Positions 23,486 to 33,834 of a DNA stretch of 64,000 nt are shown here, piece after piece. A program made the translations under genes and the position numbers. Source of the DNA: Imbricaverruca yamaguchii (taxonomy: Eukaryota > Arthropoda > Thecostraca > Neoverrucidae); NCBI GenBank assembly GCA_034440575.1, contig JAOTOL010001455.1, positions 434,001 through 498,000 on the forward strand. Direction: 5' to 3'. Each line of letters opens with the position of its first letter. Within the stretch, counting starts at the first letter, position 1. The notes below the pieces were generated by a model. The model searched no databases. It was not told the DNA's origin and worked only from the letters and a program-made list of their open reading frames with translations.

Positions 23486-24165
23486 ACTAAGATAAGCACA
23501 CCAGCGAGCGTTCTCGGGTGTTGCTCACCGCCCGACAGCTGTCCGGAACTTCGGCTTCCGCGTCACCATTCGGCGAACGAGAGCAGCGATGCGACATTAT
23601 CTGCACAGCCGAACGCGTTGTAAAACAACCAAAGGTGAAACAACCAAGTGCTGATCGTCGTGAAGGCATAACTCCATCCCGTCGGCAGATGCCTACAACT
23701 GCCGTGAATCACGCATCGCCGCGAGGCGGACGACACCGGATCTCGGTCTTGCAACGCCCATTACACCGGATCTCCCAGATAAGGCACGTACTTCATCTTT
23801 CGAAGTAGGAAGCGTATTGCTCATCTTCCACCCTCGTTTACTTTTGAGAAATGGCATACCAAAGGATAGCGTAGCCTTTAATATAAGCTTTTAGTTAAAA
23901 TATATTATATTTCCCAAAAACGTGCTTTGCTTGCTCTCTGGGAATAGGAATTCCCTCTTCGAGCGAAGCCGACTACTTCTAGGCTGGCAAGCTGAATCGG
24001 AATTTCCTACTCCTAGGCTGGTTAGCTGAGTTGGAGCTTACCGATCTTTGGCTGACTAGTTGAGTCGGTAATAGGAAACTGGACAGCGTGGAGATTGTCG
24101 GGAGCGCAATATGGTCGCCAAAGGCCGATCAACACCGGGCAGAGCCATGCCGCCGGCAAGTAGAG

Positions 24166-24425
24166 TGGACGTGTCGGTAGCCACACTCGGACCGGTCGGT
24201 CACCACACTCGGACCGGTCGGTAGCCACACTGGGACCGGTCGGCAGCCACACTGGGACCGACTGGTAGCCACACTGGGACCGGTCGGTAGCCACACTCAA
24301 ACCGGTCGGCAGCCACACTGGGAACGGTCGGTAGCCACACTCGGACGCGTTGGTAGCCATACTCGGACCGGTCAGTAGCCATATTCTGAACGGTTGGTAG
24401 TCACAATCGGACGTGTCGGTAGCCA
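24166..24425. repeat. Minisatellite, 22-bp unit, about 12 copies
   Basis: The unit GTAGCCACACTCGGACCGGTCG varies at the CTCGG/CTGGG positions. The minus-strand frame reading VATDRSxCGYRP is produced by it. Confidence 0.9.
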
Positions 24426-24552
24426 CTCTCGGATGTGCCAGCAGTGGTGTGGCTACAAGTCGCTACAAGTCCAGTAATAGCAGCGCGTTCTCCATCCCCG
24501 GAACTGACAGTGTACATAACGCCTAGGTTCCACACGTCGTTTTTCATTTCAT

Positions 24553-24648
24553 CATGCATTTCTGGTCGGTTTACCCAATATCCGGGCGCAATCGGAACGC
24601 TTGCACTTTGCCATGAATTTCTGGTCGGTTTACCCAATATCCGGGCGC
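24553..24648. repeat. Direct duplication, 37-bp copies 59 bp apart
   Basis: CATGCATTTCTGGTCGGTTT plus ACCCAATATCCGGGCGC at 24553-24589 recurs almost perfectly at 24612-24648. Confidence 0.9.
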
Positions 24649-24944
24649 TGACTCGCAGCATATAGGGAAAGCCAGCACGCCACCTGGCACGATGACATGT
24701 CCGCCCATTCACTCCCACATTGTAATTAATTTGTTTTCAATATATATGGCTAGTGGTCGCGGTACCGTAAAAGCAACCGTTGTCAAGTGATGATGAATGA
24801 GTGGTGACGTCGACCAATTAACAGGAGCGCGCGATTCCGGACGAGCGACTCTCGACAACAACAGCGCCCATTGACACCCCGCACTGTCGGTATACATCAG
24901 GGGGATTCCATCACCCGCCCACACATATGCAACCCAGGCGTAAT

Positions 24945-25195
24945 GAAGAGAGACAACAGCAGACGTGGCCGCAGCCATACAATACCAGCTGAAGGGTAAA
25001 CACCGAAAACAGACAACAGCAGACGTGGCCGCAGCCATACAATACCAGCTGAAGAGTGAACAGTGAAGAGAGACGACAGCATACGTGGCCGCAACCATAC
25101 AATACCAGCTGAAGAATGAACATTGAAGAGAGACGACAGTAGATGTGGCCGCAGCCGTACCATACCAGCTGAAGAGTGAACACTGAAGCCTCATC
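24945..25195. repeat. Minisatellite, 60-bp unit, 4 copies
   Basis: Units carry AGACGTGGCCGCAGCCATAC and AATACCAGCTGAAGAGTGAA. The GTGGCC blocks at 24961, 25021, 25081 and 25141 give an exact 60-bp period. Confidence 0.95.
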
Positions 25196-25868
25196 AGCTA
25201 AGTCTGAACAGTGTCCAGCCTCTCGTACAGAAACGCAGCTAAGCACAACTGATTTAGTTCAGCGGTGCGCGCACACCTGGTAGAGCTCCTCCTGTTCTCT
25301 TCCGTTGGGCTGACTCCTATTCAACGGTCCTGCAGTGCTAGAACTCATGAAATATCTTCAGCCCGCGTTTTTGGCGTGTCACACCACGTACACATCTCGG
25401 GCTTCTAATTGTGTAGAGCTATAATCAGCACTGCCTTAAAGAAAATACCCGATAACACTTCCTTACAGCCTGATGATGTCACACGCACGGAACATCAACA
25501 TGTTTTGGACAATGCTGCTTACAAGCAGCATAACAATTTCCGGAAGAAAATTAACTATCAGCACGAATAGTTCAGCAATATGCAAATTCTATCACATTGG
25601 GGTTGTTCTGAGAGCACCAGGCCAAAGCACTGGCCAGCAAACACCTCCAGTCTCCAAACGACTTGCTTCTCGCGGCACTGCGCGCGCTCGCCAGGTTGGG
25701 AAATCGCATTCACTGAAGATTCGAATTGCGACAGCGTGCATAGTAATGCACAATATTATCCCAATGAGCTGTCATCAAAATAACAATTTAGACAAGAAAG
25801 GCTTGAAAAGAACTGGAAACATTTTCAAAGAATGGCAGTACACAGAAACTGCTTTGGCATATTCGTGT

Positions 25869-25874
25869 ATATAC

Positions 25875-25951
<77 letters not shown>

Positions 25952-25971
25952 CTTATATATATATATATCCA
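25869..25971. repeat. (TA)n microsatellite
   Basis: About 100 bp of AT alternation with four single C interruptions. Confidence 0.95.
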
Positions 25972-26529
25972 TGTGTTCAATTAAATAATCGGCAATTTGG
26001 TCAGGTCACGGCAGAGACCTACTGCTTGTTGCGTACTGTGAGGATTCATAGCTACTTTCCGTCTAACATTTGGCCTTGTGAGTACCGAACTTTGTTTGGT
26101 GACCGCTGCAGATACTCTAAAGAGGGTTTAACAAACGTGTAATACACAGACAAACATAAAACACCTTTAGGGTGTTATCTTTATATAAAAACAGTCATCT
26201 AACAAGCGTAGCGGCTGCACTACTGGAAGCAACAAGCATGACTCAGCAGGTTGGGTGGGGTAAGGTGGGGTAGGGGATTATCAGACCTGCCCAGCCACCA
26301 CCAGCATAAGGCATCCATCTGCAATTCGAACCATTGACGGCGCCGGTAACTTTCAGCCATCGGCGTCAATTTTCCGCGACGATTCCTTGAACCATCGGCC
26401 GTCGATTCGACGTAAACTTTCCGCTTCGGAAGGCATAACCATCCAACCACAAACGCAACACGGCTCCAGGCCAGTCGGTAAACAGTGGCGCTACCGCGTC
26501 GGCCGGCCTGATCTGGCCGTCAAAGCCGG

Positions 26530-27290
26530 GTGTGACGCGCTCCAGCCCAGCCCAGCCCAGCCCAGCCCAGCCCAGCCCAGCCCAGGCCAGGCCAGGCCAG
26601 CCCCAGTCAGTAAACAGTACCGCCGACGCGCCACACAGCCTGCTCTTATGGCCGCCAGAGCCGGGTGTGACGCGCTCCAGCCCGGCCCAGCACAGCCCAG
26701 CCCAGCACAGCCCAGGCCAGCCCAGTTAGTAAACAGTGGAGCCACTGCGCCACACAGCCTGCTCTTCTGACCATCAGAGTCGGTAAACAGTGCCTCTACC
26801 GCGCCACATAGCCTGCTCTTATGGCTGCCAAAGCCGGGTATGACGCGCTCCAGCCCAGCCCAGCACAGCCCAGGCCAGCCCAGGCCAGCCCAGGCCAGCC
26901 CAGCCCAGTTAGTAAACATTGCAGCCACTGCGCCACACAGCCTGCTCTTCTGACCATCAGAGTCGTGCGTGACGAGCTCTAGCCCAGCCCAGTCGGTAAA
27001 CAGTGCCGCTACCGCGCCACACAGCCTGCTCTTATGGCTGCCAAAGCCGGGTGTGACGCGCTCCAGCCCAGCCCAGCACAGCCCAGGCCAGCCCAGGCCA
27101 GCCCAGCCCAGTTAGTAAACATTGCAGCCACTGCGCCACACAGCCTGCTCTTCTGACCATCAGAGTCGTGCGTGACGAGCTCTAGCCCAGCCCAGTCGGT
27201 AAACAGTGCCGCTACCGCGCCACATAGCCTGCTCTTACGGCCATCAGAGCTTGGTGTGACGAGCCCTAGCCCAGCCAAGAGCAGGCCTCC
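26530..27290. repeat. Compound array: (CCCAG)n tracts inside about 137-210 bp higher-order units
   Basis: GTGTGACGCGCTCCAGCCCA occurs at about 26530, 26667, 26840 and 27050, with a GTGCGTGACGAGCTCTAGCC variant between. Each is followed by CCCAG/CACAG/CCAGG pentamers, then GTCGGTAAACAGTGCCGCTA and a CCGCGCCACACAGCCTGCTC block. The minus strand of the first tract (about 26545-26590) is a run of GGGCT with at least eight G3 tracts, a strong G-quadruplex motif. Confidence 0.9.
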
Positions 27291-27449
27291 GGCAGACCCG
27301 TGCCCCTAAAGAACCAAACTGCGCCGTAAATATACGGTACGATTCAACTGTTACAGACAAGCCCGACGGTTAAAGCGTTCTATTATGAAGAGACGATTTT
27401 TAGCATCACACCATGGGCCCCAGCTCCCATCAAAATGCGTTTTATTTGG

Positions 27450-27513
27450 TGTTAGTTAGTTATTTGGGTCTTGGGGCGTTTCGACCACCATAAAATGTGA
27501 TCATTTAGCGCCC
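27450..27513 (-). mobile_element. Decayed tail-only SINE copy
   Basis: Reads GTTAGTTAGTTATTTGGGTC, then GGGGCGTTTCGACCACC and ATCATTTAGCGCCCA. It has the family tail and closing arm, with an enlarged loop and a weakened outer stem. Flanking ATGCGTT and ATGACGTT are only a possible target duplication. Confidence 0.55.
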
Positions 27514-27548
27514 ATGACGTTCATATATAATGCTAGAATCATATTGTG

Positions 27549-28060
27549 TTACTGGGGTGAGTATATGGACTGAAATCCTATCGCTCGTAGGTACCTGAAT
27601 ATATTGCCAGAATGAATTGCTTCCGAGTCATCTGCTAGAATGTCGCGATATGTTAAATACCTGACATCATTTCCGTGTGTGATTGTGGTTTTAGGGCGCA
27701 TCGACCATGGTTGGTCATTTAGCGCCCACCTGACATCATTTCCGAAAAATAACCTTCGCTCCCTTGAGAAGTGTTTGCACGAGAAGAGCACGTGTCGCAA
27801 CGTGGGAGCTTCCAGACAGCGAGGGCACTTGGGCCTCTCTTTCCCGCAGAGGAGGTATTGGTGAGTAGCGTGTGTGTGGCCAGTTCGCAATCTACATAGA
27901 GTCACTTCATCATTCCTGGATCTGAGATAGCATGATGACCAGGCTCCCAGCTGTGGTTTTATGGAACGCAGCTCATTGTTCAACTGTGCGTGCCAACTCC
28001 CCTGGCACTTAGTATTCATATGGGCTGTGATGACAGTTTTACTTGGTGATTTGCGACTTC
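27549..28060 (-). pseudogene. LINE (I/Jockey-type) ORF2 C-terminal relic with an inserted SINE tail
   Basis: The minus-strand frame of about 165 codons, ending at 27549, contains the ORF2 terminal-domain signature: SPSKTVITAHMNTKCQGSW, LRTGHTHATHQYLLCGKERP, CPRC, LRHVLFSC and the ending YLRAIGFQSIYSP. This is the CCHC-like end that follows RNase H in arthropod I/Jockey-superfamily LINEs, close in pattern to the relic at 9976 (RHLLCGNERPKCVRC...GFQVIYAP). A stop precedes the open frame at about 28060 and upstream domains are not seen, so it is 5'-truncated. A 52-bp SINE tail plus 17-bp duplication sits inside it (27659-27744). The 69-bp gain is a multiple of 3 and leaves the frame open, duplicating the GNDVRY coding segment. 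Confidence 0.85.
27676..27727 (-). mobile_element. Tail-only SINE insertion, 52 bp, with perfect 17-bp target duplication
   Basis: ACCTGACATCATTTCCG at 27659-27675 is repeated exactly at 27728-27744. The 52 bp between read, on the minus strand: GGGCGC, TAAAT, GACCA, ACCA, TGGTC, GAT, GCGCCC, then the tail TAAAACCACAATCACACA. Outer (6 bp) and inner (5 bp) stems pair perfectly. Nothing else is inserted. It is the clearest member of the family. Confidence 0.95.
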
Positions 28061-28489
28061 GAAGAACAGCACAATTTCATACTGCAATATGCGCAGTCTG
28101 TTGAAATCAGACTGGAACACCGGTCAACATTCTAGGTACTCGCCAAGCAGCGTGTACTTAAACTTGACGTCCATCACAATATGAATAGCGTCAGGGTAAA
28201 ACTGACCCGTGATGGCGCCGCGGGCGCCAAATTTAAGAAGGACTGGAGTGTGTACGATTTGCCACGCGAATTTGCTTTCTAATGGTGGTTTAATAGCATG
28301 GATTTCCGCATATTGTGTTGAGCCTGCAATTACTTCCATGTCTGCAGTAACTGTACTAAATCATTTTTCACATATATAGTACGCCTAGATACCAGGAATC
28401 TACCTAGGTGGGTATCTGTCATACCTACCTTACAAGGTGACTTTGGTGAATCTGAAGAACGGGTAGGATTAGGTAGACGGCGGGGGCGG

Positions 28490-28640
28490 ATCCACGATTT
28501 TTTTTTCGTGGCACTTTTTTCTGGAGGTGTGTCATTTCTCCGAAGGGTGCCTTTTCTACTCTGAGGGGCGTCATCGGCTGAAAAAACCCGCTGAGCGGGG
28601 GTGGGTGTACTCGGGAGCTCCAGAGGGGAACCAAATCTTT
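28490..28640. repeat. Dispersed repeat fragment, related to 48940-49020
   Basis: Both places share a GGGGCGTCATCGGCTGAAAA-like segment, then a GCTGAGCGGGGG-like segment and a cytosine-adenine rich end, diverged but collinear. No coding content or boundaries can be set. Confidence 0.45.
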
Positions 28641-28886
28641 ATCGAAGAAGGGTGGCGCACGCTACCCGTTGCCCCTCTCCTTGGGTCCGCAGGTGGCAGG
28701 TAGGCACCTCCCTACATGCCTACTGGTGACACATGCTCCCTACCGACAAAAAGCAACGCTCATGTGTGTTGCTTCTATCACTGTGGTCTCCGGGAAAGAG
28801 GTCCCCAGTGCTGGGTCGCCCCTTCAATCCCTAATGAATGTTAGAATGTAGCATGCCATAGGATTTTTCCTTACATTTCTATAGTG

Positions 28887-28943
28887 GTGGTGGTGGATTT
28901 GTGCTTTAGGGCTCGTCGACTGTATTGGTCATTTCGAGCCCAT
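28887..28943 (-). mobile_element. Tail-only SINE insertion with 16-bp target duplication
   Basis: TTACATTTCTATAGTG (28871-28886) and TTACATTTGTACAGTG (28944-28959) match at 14 of 16. The insert, minus strand, has the altered but paired outer stem GGGCTCG/CGAGCCC and a tail TAAAGCACAAATCCACCACC. Confidence 0.85.
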
Positions 28944-29170
28944 TTACATTTGTACAGTGATGTGGAATCCCCCTCGTAGGGTTTCGTCTCAAATATGGTT
29001 TCGTCCTCCTCCCCTCCCCAGCTAGACCACTCGCCACTCAGTCACAGCCAGCTTCCCATAACCTGAACAACACATCATTTGAAAAAGGGCTCGGTGTTTT
29101 CTAATATTTTGCCGTGCAAATAATAATTAATAAAAATAACTTGTATTCCCCGATGTCAAATGAAGACATA

Positions 29171-29228
29171 TGATGATTATTGTGGTTTTAGGGTGCGCCA
29201 ACCCATGTGGGTTATATTGCACCCACAG
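29171..29228 (-). mobile_element. Tail-only SINE insertion with 11-bp target duplication
   Basis: ATGAAGACATA at 29160-29170 and 29229-29239. On the minus strand the outer stem is GGGTGC/GCACCC and the inner stem AACCCA/TGGGTT, both fully paired, followed by TAAAACCACAATAATCATCA. Confidence 0.85.
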
Positions 29229-29381
29229 ATGAAGACATACTTCACTAGCAACCACAGCTAATTATGCCACCATTCAATGGTGATAATTAAAATGAAGTGG
29301 TGGGAACAGCATGATCTGTAGGCCTATATCACATGATATCACATGTGATATATCACGTGACATGATATCACATGTAACGTT

Positions 29382-29927
29382 ACATGTTACTCCCCACACA
29401 TCCTGAAAATTACTGTTTGTCATTGTGTACTTAAACGCTTCCATACTTTATTCATGTATTTCACTCCTTTCTTTGCGAAGCCGATTGCGCCGAGCCGCCC
29501 AACGGAGCAGTCGGGTGGGCGGCCCGATTCCGGTAACTGGAGCAGGTAATTACCTGATAAAGTGCTGCTATATAGTTGACCTGAGGTCAAAAACCGGGTC
29601 TATCATCTGTATTACATCATTAGTAATGTCTAAAACATCACTAAAGCGTATAAGCGTAATTTTGGAGTATTTAAACACAATCACAGCGACCCATAACAAT
29701 GACAAGCCAAGTCACGCAAAAGCATAAATTTTTGATATTTTGACCTCATTTGACCTTGAAGATATTGATCTAAGGTCACGCAATTTGTACACAATATAGT
29801 TCACTAACGTACCCATCTATCCTATGAATTTCGTTGCTCAAGCTTTAATAGGAGCCGAGATCTTATGGGGAGCGGAATCCCCTCTCCAGTGCGCGTAATT
29901 TTCAGAGGCCATCCGGGGCGCGTGTTA
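29382..29927. repeat. Dispersed 546-bp repeat (copy 1), inverted partner at 36869-37417
   Basis: One end is ACATGTTACTCCC, and the interior has TCCATACTTTATTCATGTAT, GCGCCGAGCCGCCCAACGGA and TTTGACCTTGAAGATATTGA. It ends GGGGCGCGTGTTAA. The whole stretch aligns in reverse complement with 36869-37417. A third, more diverged relative lies at 62892-63440. It has no coding capacity. The GCGTGTTAA end is shared with the 365-bp tandem units at 37493-38222. Confidence 0.85.
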
Positions 29928-30159
29928 ATATAGCTGAGGGCTGATTACAAATATGGATCCGCCTCCCACCCATATGTTTTGCATACCTAGCCCATCATCT
30001 CCACAAGTGGAGCGTGAGGGCGCGCAGACAGCGTTCGAGGAGATCTCGTAGTGCGATAATCGCCTTCTCCAGACGGCACATCTGCTTTGTCCGTCCGTAT
30101 CTCGTCAACACACCCACCAATTCAGCTCAGTTGGCAGCGTCAGCTCAGCAGAGGTCGTG

Positions 30160-30420
30160 ATACGCCGGTGCCCCGCGCGACGCCACGCAGAACAGCACTC
30201 ACGCGGCAGAACACCCCTCACGCAGAACAGCACTCACGCGGCAGAACACCACTCACGCAGAACAGCACTCACGCAGAAAACAACCAACGCAGATCACTAC
30301 TAACGCAGAACATCACTCACGCCGATCACAATTCACGCAGAACACCACTCATGTATATCACCATTCACACAGAACACTAACGCAGATCACCATTCACGCA
30401 GAACACCACTCACACATGTC
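30160..30420. repeat. Short-unit tandem repeat (17-18 bp, CACTCACGCAGAACA)
   Basis: About 13 diverged units of the type ACTCACGCAGAACACC, grading into ATTCACGCAGATCACC. Confidence 0.85.
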
Positions 30421-30769
30421 GTCCGACCCAATTAGAATCCATCGTGCTGAGCCGCCGTCCACTGCGCAGCGCTGGTGGCCTGGCGGCAGCCTGCAGCCGA
30501 CGCTGTAGGCTGCCACCAGCGCCAATGACGGATGTGCGCTTCTGAAAAAGCAGTAATGGCTTACGGCCTGCACCATACGACGTTTTTGCCAGGCGATTCA
30601 AGATGGCTAATGACTTTAAAAAAAAAATATCCCGGATGTTTCCAAGTTGTTCTAGACAGAAGTTGTCAATGCCGACGAGGAAGCTGCCATAAAACCCAAT
30701 GGGTTTCACGGCAGCTTTTCACATTTCTGCCAACCGGCGCGGGCGTTAAACCTCCATCGGCAAGTACGA

Positions 30770-30995
30770 GCCCACCAATCAGTAATCATACTCGGCCCTT
30801 CCACATATGACTCCACCAATCAGTAATCAGCCTCGGTCCACTAGCAAGTACGACTCAATCAATCAGTACTAATCATCGCCCCTTTGGCATACGACTCCAC
30901 CAATCAGTAACCATACTCGGTCCACTGACAGGTACGTCTCCACCAATCAGTAATCACACTCGGTCCACGGACAAGTGCGTCTCCACCAATCAGCA
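30770..30995. repeat. Minisatellite, about 42-bp unit, 6 copies
   Basis: The unit contains CCACCAATCAGTAATCATAC and TCGGTCCACTGACAAGTACG, recurring from about 30770 to 30995. Confidence 0.85.
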
Positions 30996-32690
30996 ATCAT
31001 CCTCGGGACGGTCAGGTCGGACGACGACAGCCGGCACGACAGCCGGCACGTCAGCGGCACCGCTCTGACCACACAAGGTGACCGTGAGGGCGGCCGCCGA
31101 CAAGTCGTCCGCTTCTGGTCACGCGCCACGTGCCCGGCGGCACGTACGCATCGTTACACCGCCTCCGACCGAGCCGGCCGACCAGCGCAACATGCCAGTG
31201 ATTGGACACATCCGGCTGAGATGAAGCCACCAGCCACGGATTAGAAGAAAGTAATTTACCATTCGAGCAATCGGCAAAGCGGTCAGGATGTTGCAGAACC
31301 TGCGCAGTATTGGAAGGATCCGTGGTGGAGGGGATGTATGGCTCAGCGATTGGGATGGACCGGTAGAGATTTGGAAGAGTCTGCACAGTAGAAGTGGCAA
31401 ATACCGAAAATGTTGCAGCCGAAGCCCGGGGTCGGCCGGTCTGATGTGACAGAGCCCGTGGAGGACCGGTCAAAATACACTGAAGCCAGGCCAAAAGGCC
31501 GGTTTAATAATACATGTTTTTCCCACATAAAGTAGCAACATTAATTTTTATCTTCAAACCAAGCGATATAGGTAACTCACATCATCTTCAAAAATAACAT
31601 TCATGTCCATAAGAATTGAAATAAACATGTTATGAAGACACTTTTGCATTGACGGCATGGAAAACAACATGGTGAAAACAAAAAATTACTTACAAACACT
31701 GGCTTATGCCGATGAACATCTTCGACTTAAGAACAATGAAAATAGGAGCAATGCTGCCAATTTCCTATCGCGTCACTGGCTGGTAAGCGCATATTTCCAA
31801 ATATCAGGGCAACCCCTGTGCGTTGCCATTTTCTTCGGCACTTGGGGAGGATGCGGCGGGGGAAAACCCCCCATGGAAGGTGGTGCTCCTTCGACTGGGA
31901 AGAGGCAACCTTCCGGGAAGGTTCGAGTGCATCCCCCATTCAGATTATTCAGCCAGAGTCGCCTTTGGAGGGGAAATGGTGCCCTTTGAAAGGAAACGTA
32001 CCCCTTCAGTGTGTTTGAGAGCACTCATCCCCTCGAATTTGTCAGCCAGAGGCGTCCCTCGGAAGGAAAAGTGGCGCCCCTCCAGACAAGTATCCCCATG
32101 ACAAATCCTAGATCCGTCCTTGTCGATACCACTGCAAACTACATGTAGTGGAAGGGTGCTTGCAGGCACTTTTAACTAATTATCAAATGCTGCGTTTTTC
32201 TTTCATTTAAAGCTGAACCACAATATTTCCACGTCACATTCATGACAGAAAGGTCCCGTCGCATGCTTCATATCAACGAGACAATTCGAAATTCCATGTT
32301 GTCGGCCAAGATCAACATAGCTATCACGATTTACATGGTGTTTCAGTGCTGTTTGCGATCGTAATAGCCGTGCGTTCAGCACTGTGTGATCGTTGAATCC
32401 AGCATCGGCTCACGCTGTTTCACCGTGAAGCCATGGGGGCTGCAGAACCATTAATTATTGATCAAATATAGATACCTGTTAATCAGAATCGATTCTAACA
32501 TGCTAGCTGAGGCCGTGCCAGGTATTAGATCAACGACCATTAACCATTGCATTAGCATAGCTGGGGAGGGAGGGGCCTGGTCTCCTCGGATAGTGGTTGT
32601 GCGGTCGCAAATGCCACCTCCCCATCATAAAAAAACTGAAATGTTGCTGACGATAATTATGAAAGTATATTTGTACCAGTCGTTTTCCTA
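30996..32690. other. No gene recognised
   Basis: 31000-31230 is GC-rich with open frames in all directions. 31800-32110 is a G/C-skewed dispersed-repeat-like block with open frames but no known domain. The remainder is AT-rich. Confidence 0.4.
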
Positions 32691-32700
32691 CGCCGCATAA

Positions 32701-33400
32701 ATGGAGCAAAACATCGACAACGCTGCGAACATGACGGCGGTCCTCCAGGGTTGTGACTGGTCCAGCTGTCCGTACCACAACCTGAACCTGGAAGTGAAGC
32801 TGGCCACCGATCCGCTCCACAATGGACAATGCTGAAAGGGTGGTTCAGTATGGTTAGTATGTTTTTTTTGAATTTTTTTTTTTTTAAATCCGGGTAAGAT
32901 AAATCGAAGTTCAGCAGAAATGGCCTCTTTCCACGAGGTGTGGTATAACTCTTCCTCCACAAATTATTTTTTTTTGCGCTCATTGTAGATCTACTAATGT
33001 AAGCCACGTAATATGCTATTGCTTACAATACATTGCTATTTTGCATTAATGTTTCGAAATGGAAAAATCATTTAGTTGCTATATACAAGAGTAAGACATC
33101 AATAGCTGTTTTCCCAGATGCCAGTGGCTGCCGGGAAATTGCGCTAAATTGCACGGGAATAAATCGCACGGCGGGTAACAAGTTCGCCAGTGAAATGCGC
33201 CGTAGTAAAACGCACATGTTTGTTTTTGTCGCAGTCTGAAGCAACAGCTGCCTATGACGTTGAGGCAGTCGGTGCCCACTCAGTGGAACACCAACTTGTT
33301 GATGCTGATCTCGGTGCTGGATGTTTACCATGCCATTTTGGGCGTCAACCGTACTGGGGTCAGAACCATAACTGACGTACCAGTGTTCTTGATTTTAGCG
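32701..33400 (+). pseudogene. hAT-superfamily transposase relic
   Basis: Plus-strand pieces show NIDNAANM (codons from about 32710) followed by CPYHNLNLEV (about 32767). About 470 bp on, in another frame, comes QSVPTQWNTNLLMLISVLD (PTQWN codons at 33275-33289). hAT transposases carry a D-N-A-x-N-M block, then C-x-x-H-x-L-N-L, then a P-T-R-W-N-S box in this order and at similar spacing. Stops (TGA near 32833) and frameshifts separate the pieces, so it is dead. TIRs and 8-bp duplications were not found. The short frame at 32701 would otherwise pass for a small gene; the motif order explains it better as an element. Confidence 0.65.
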
Positions 33401-33834
33401 CATGTGCACTGGTGAATGAGACATCATAGTATGGTGGGTACTTCAGATGCAACACCGAAATTCCTGACGTGTATCATCAACTTTGTTAATTTCTCATCGG
33501 AACACCAAGTTCAACTTTTGGCAACACCAGACATGGAATGTACAATTCTTACTGGTGGTGTTCCATTCATGTATCTGAATTATATAAGTCACTTACCGAG
33601 AGCGTCTTTATAGAATGGCTCGTTGAAACGAATCTTATACCTGAGCACTAACCACTGAGCATACTGATGGACCCTTCCTTTAAATAGTCATCCAGCATCA
33701 TCTTATTTTCACATCTTCATGTGACCACATTTTTCAAAGGTAAGGAACTTCGTGGAGACGGTGACCATGGTGTAGCTCCCAAGAAGTCACCGCCGAGATA
33801 CTGCAGTAATTCGCCTCCATCAACGCCCAGCTCG

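Noticed and set aside
32701..32835. Small 44-codon gene with a good start context
   Set aside because: Motif order (DNAANM, C..H.LNL, then P-T-x-W-N further on) identifies it as part of a decayed hAT transposase.
33597..33640. 44-bp minus-strand micro-exon with a strong donor (GTAAGT)
   Set aside because: The acceptor is weak, the encoded peptide has no match, and it lies next to a hAT relic. Too little to support.
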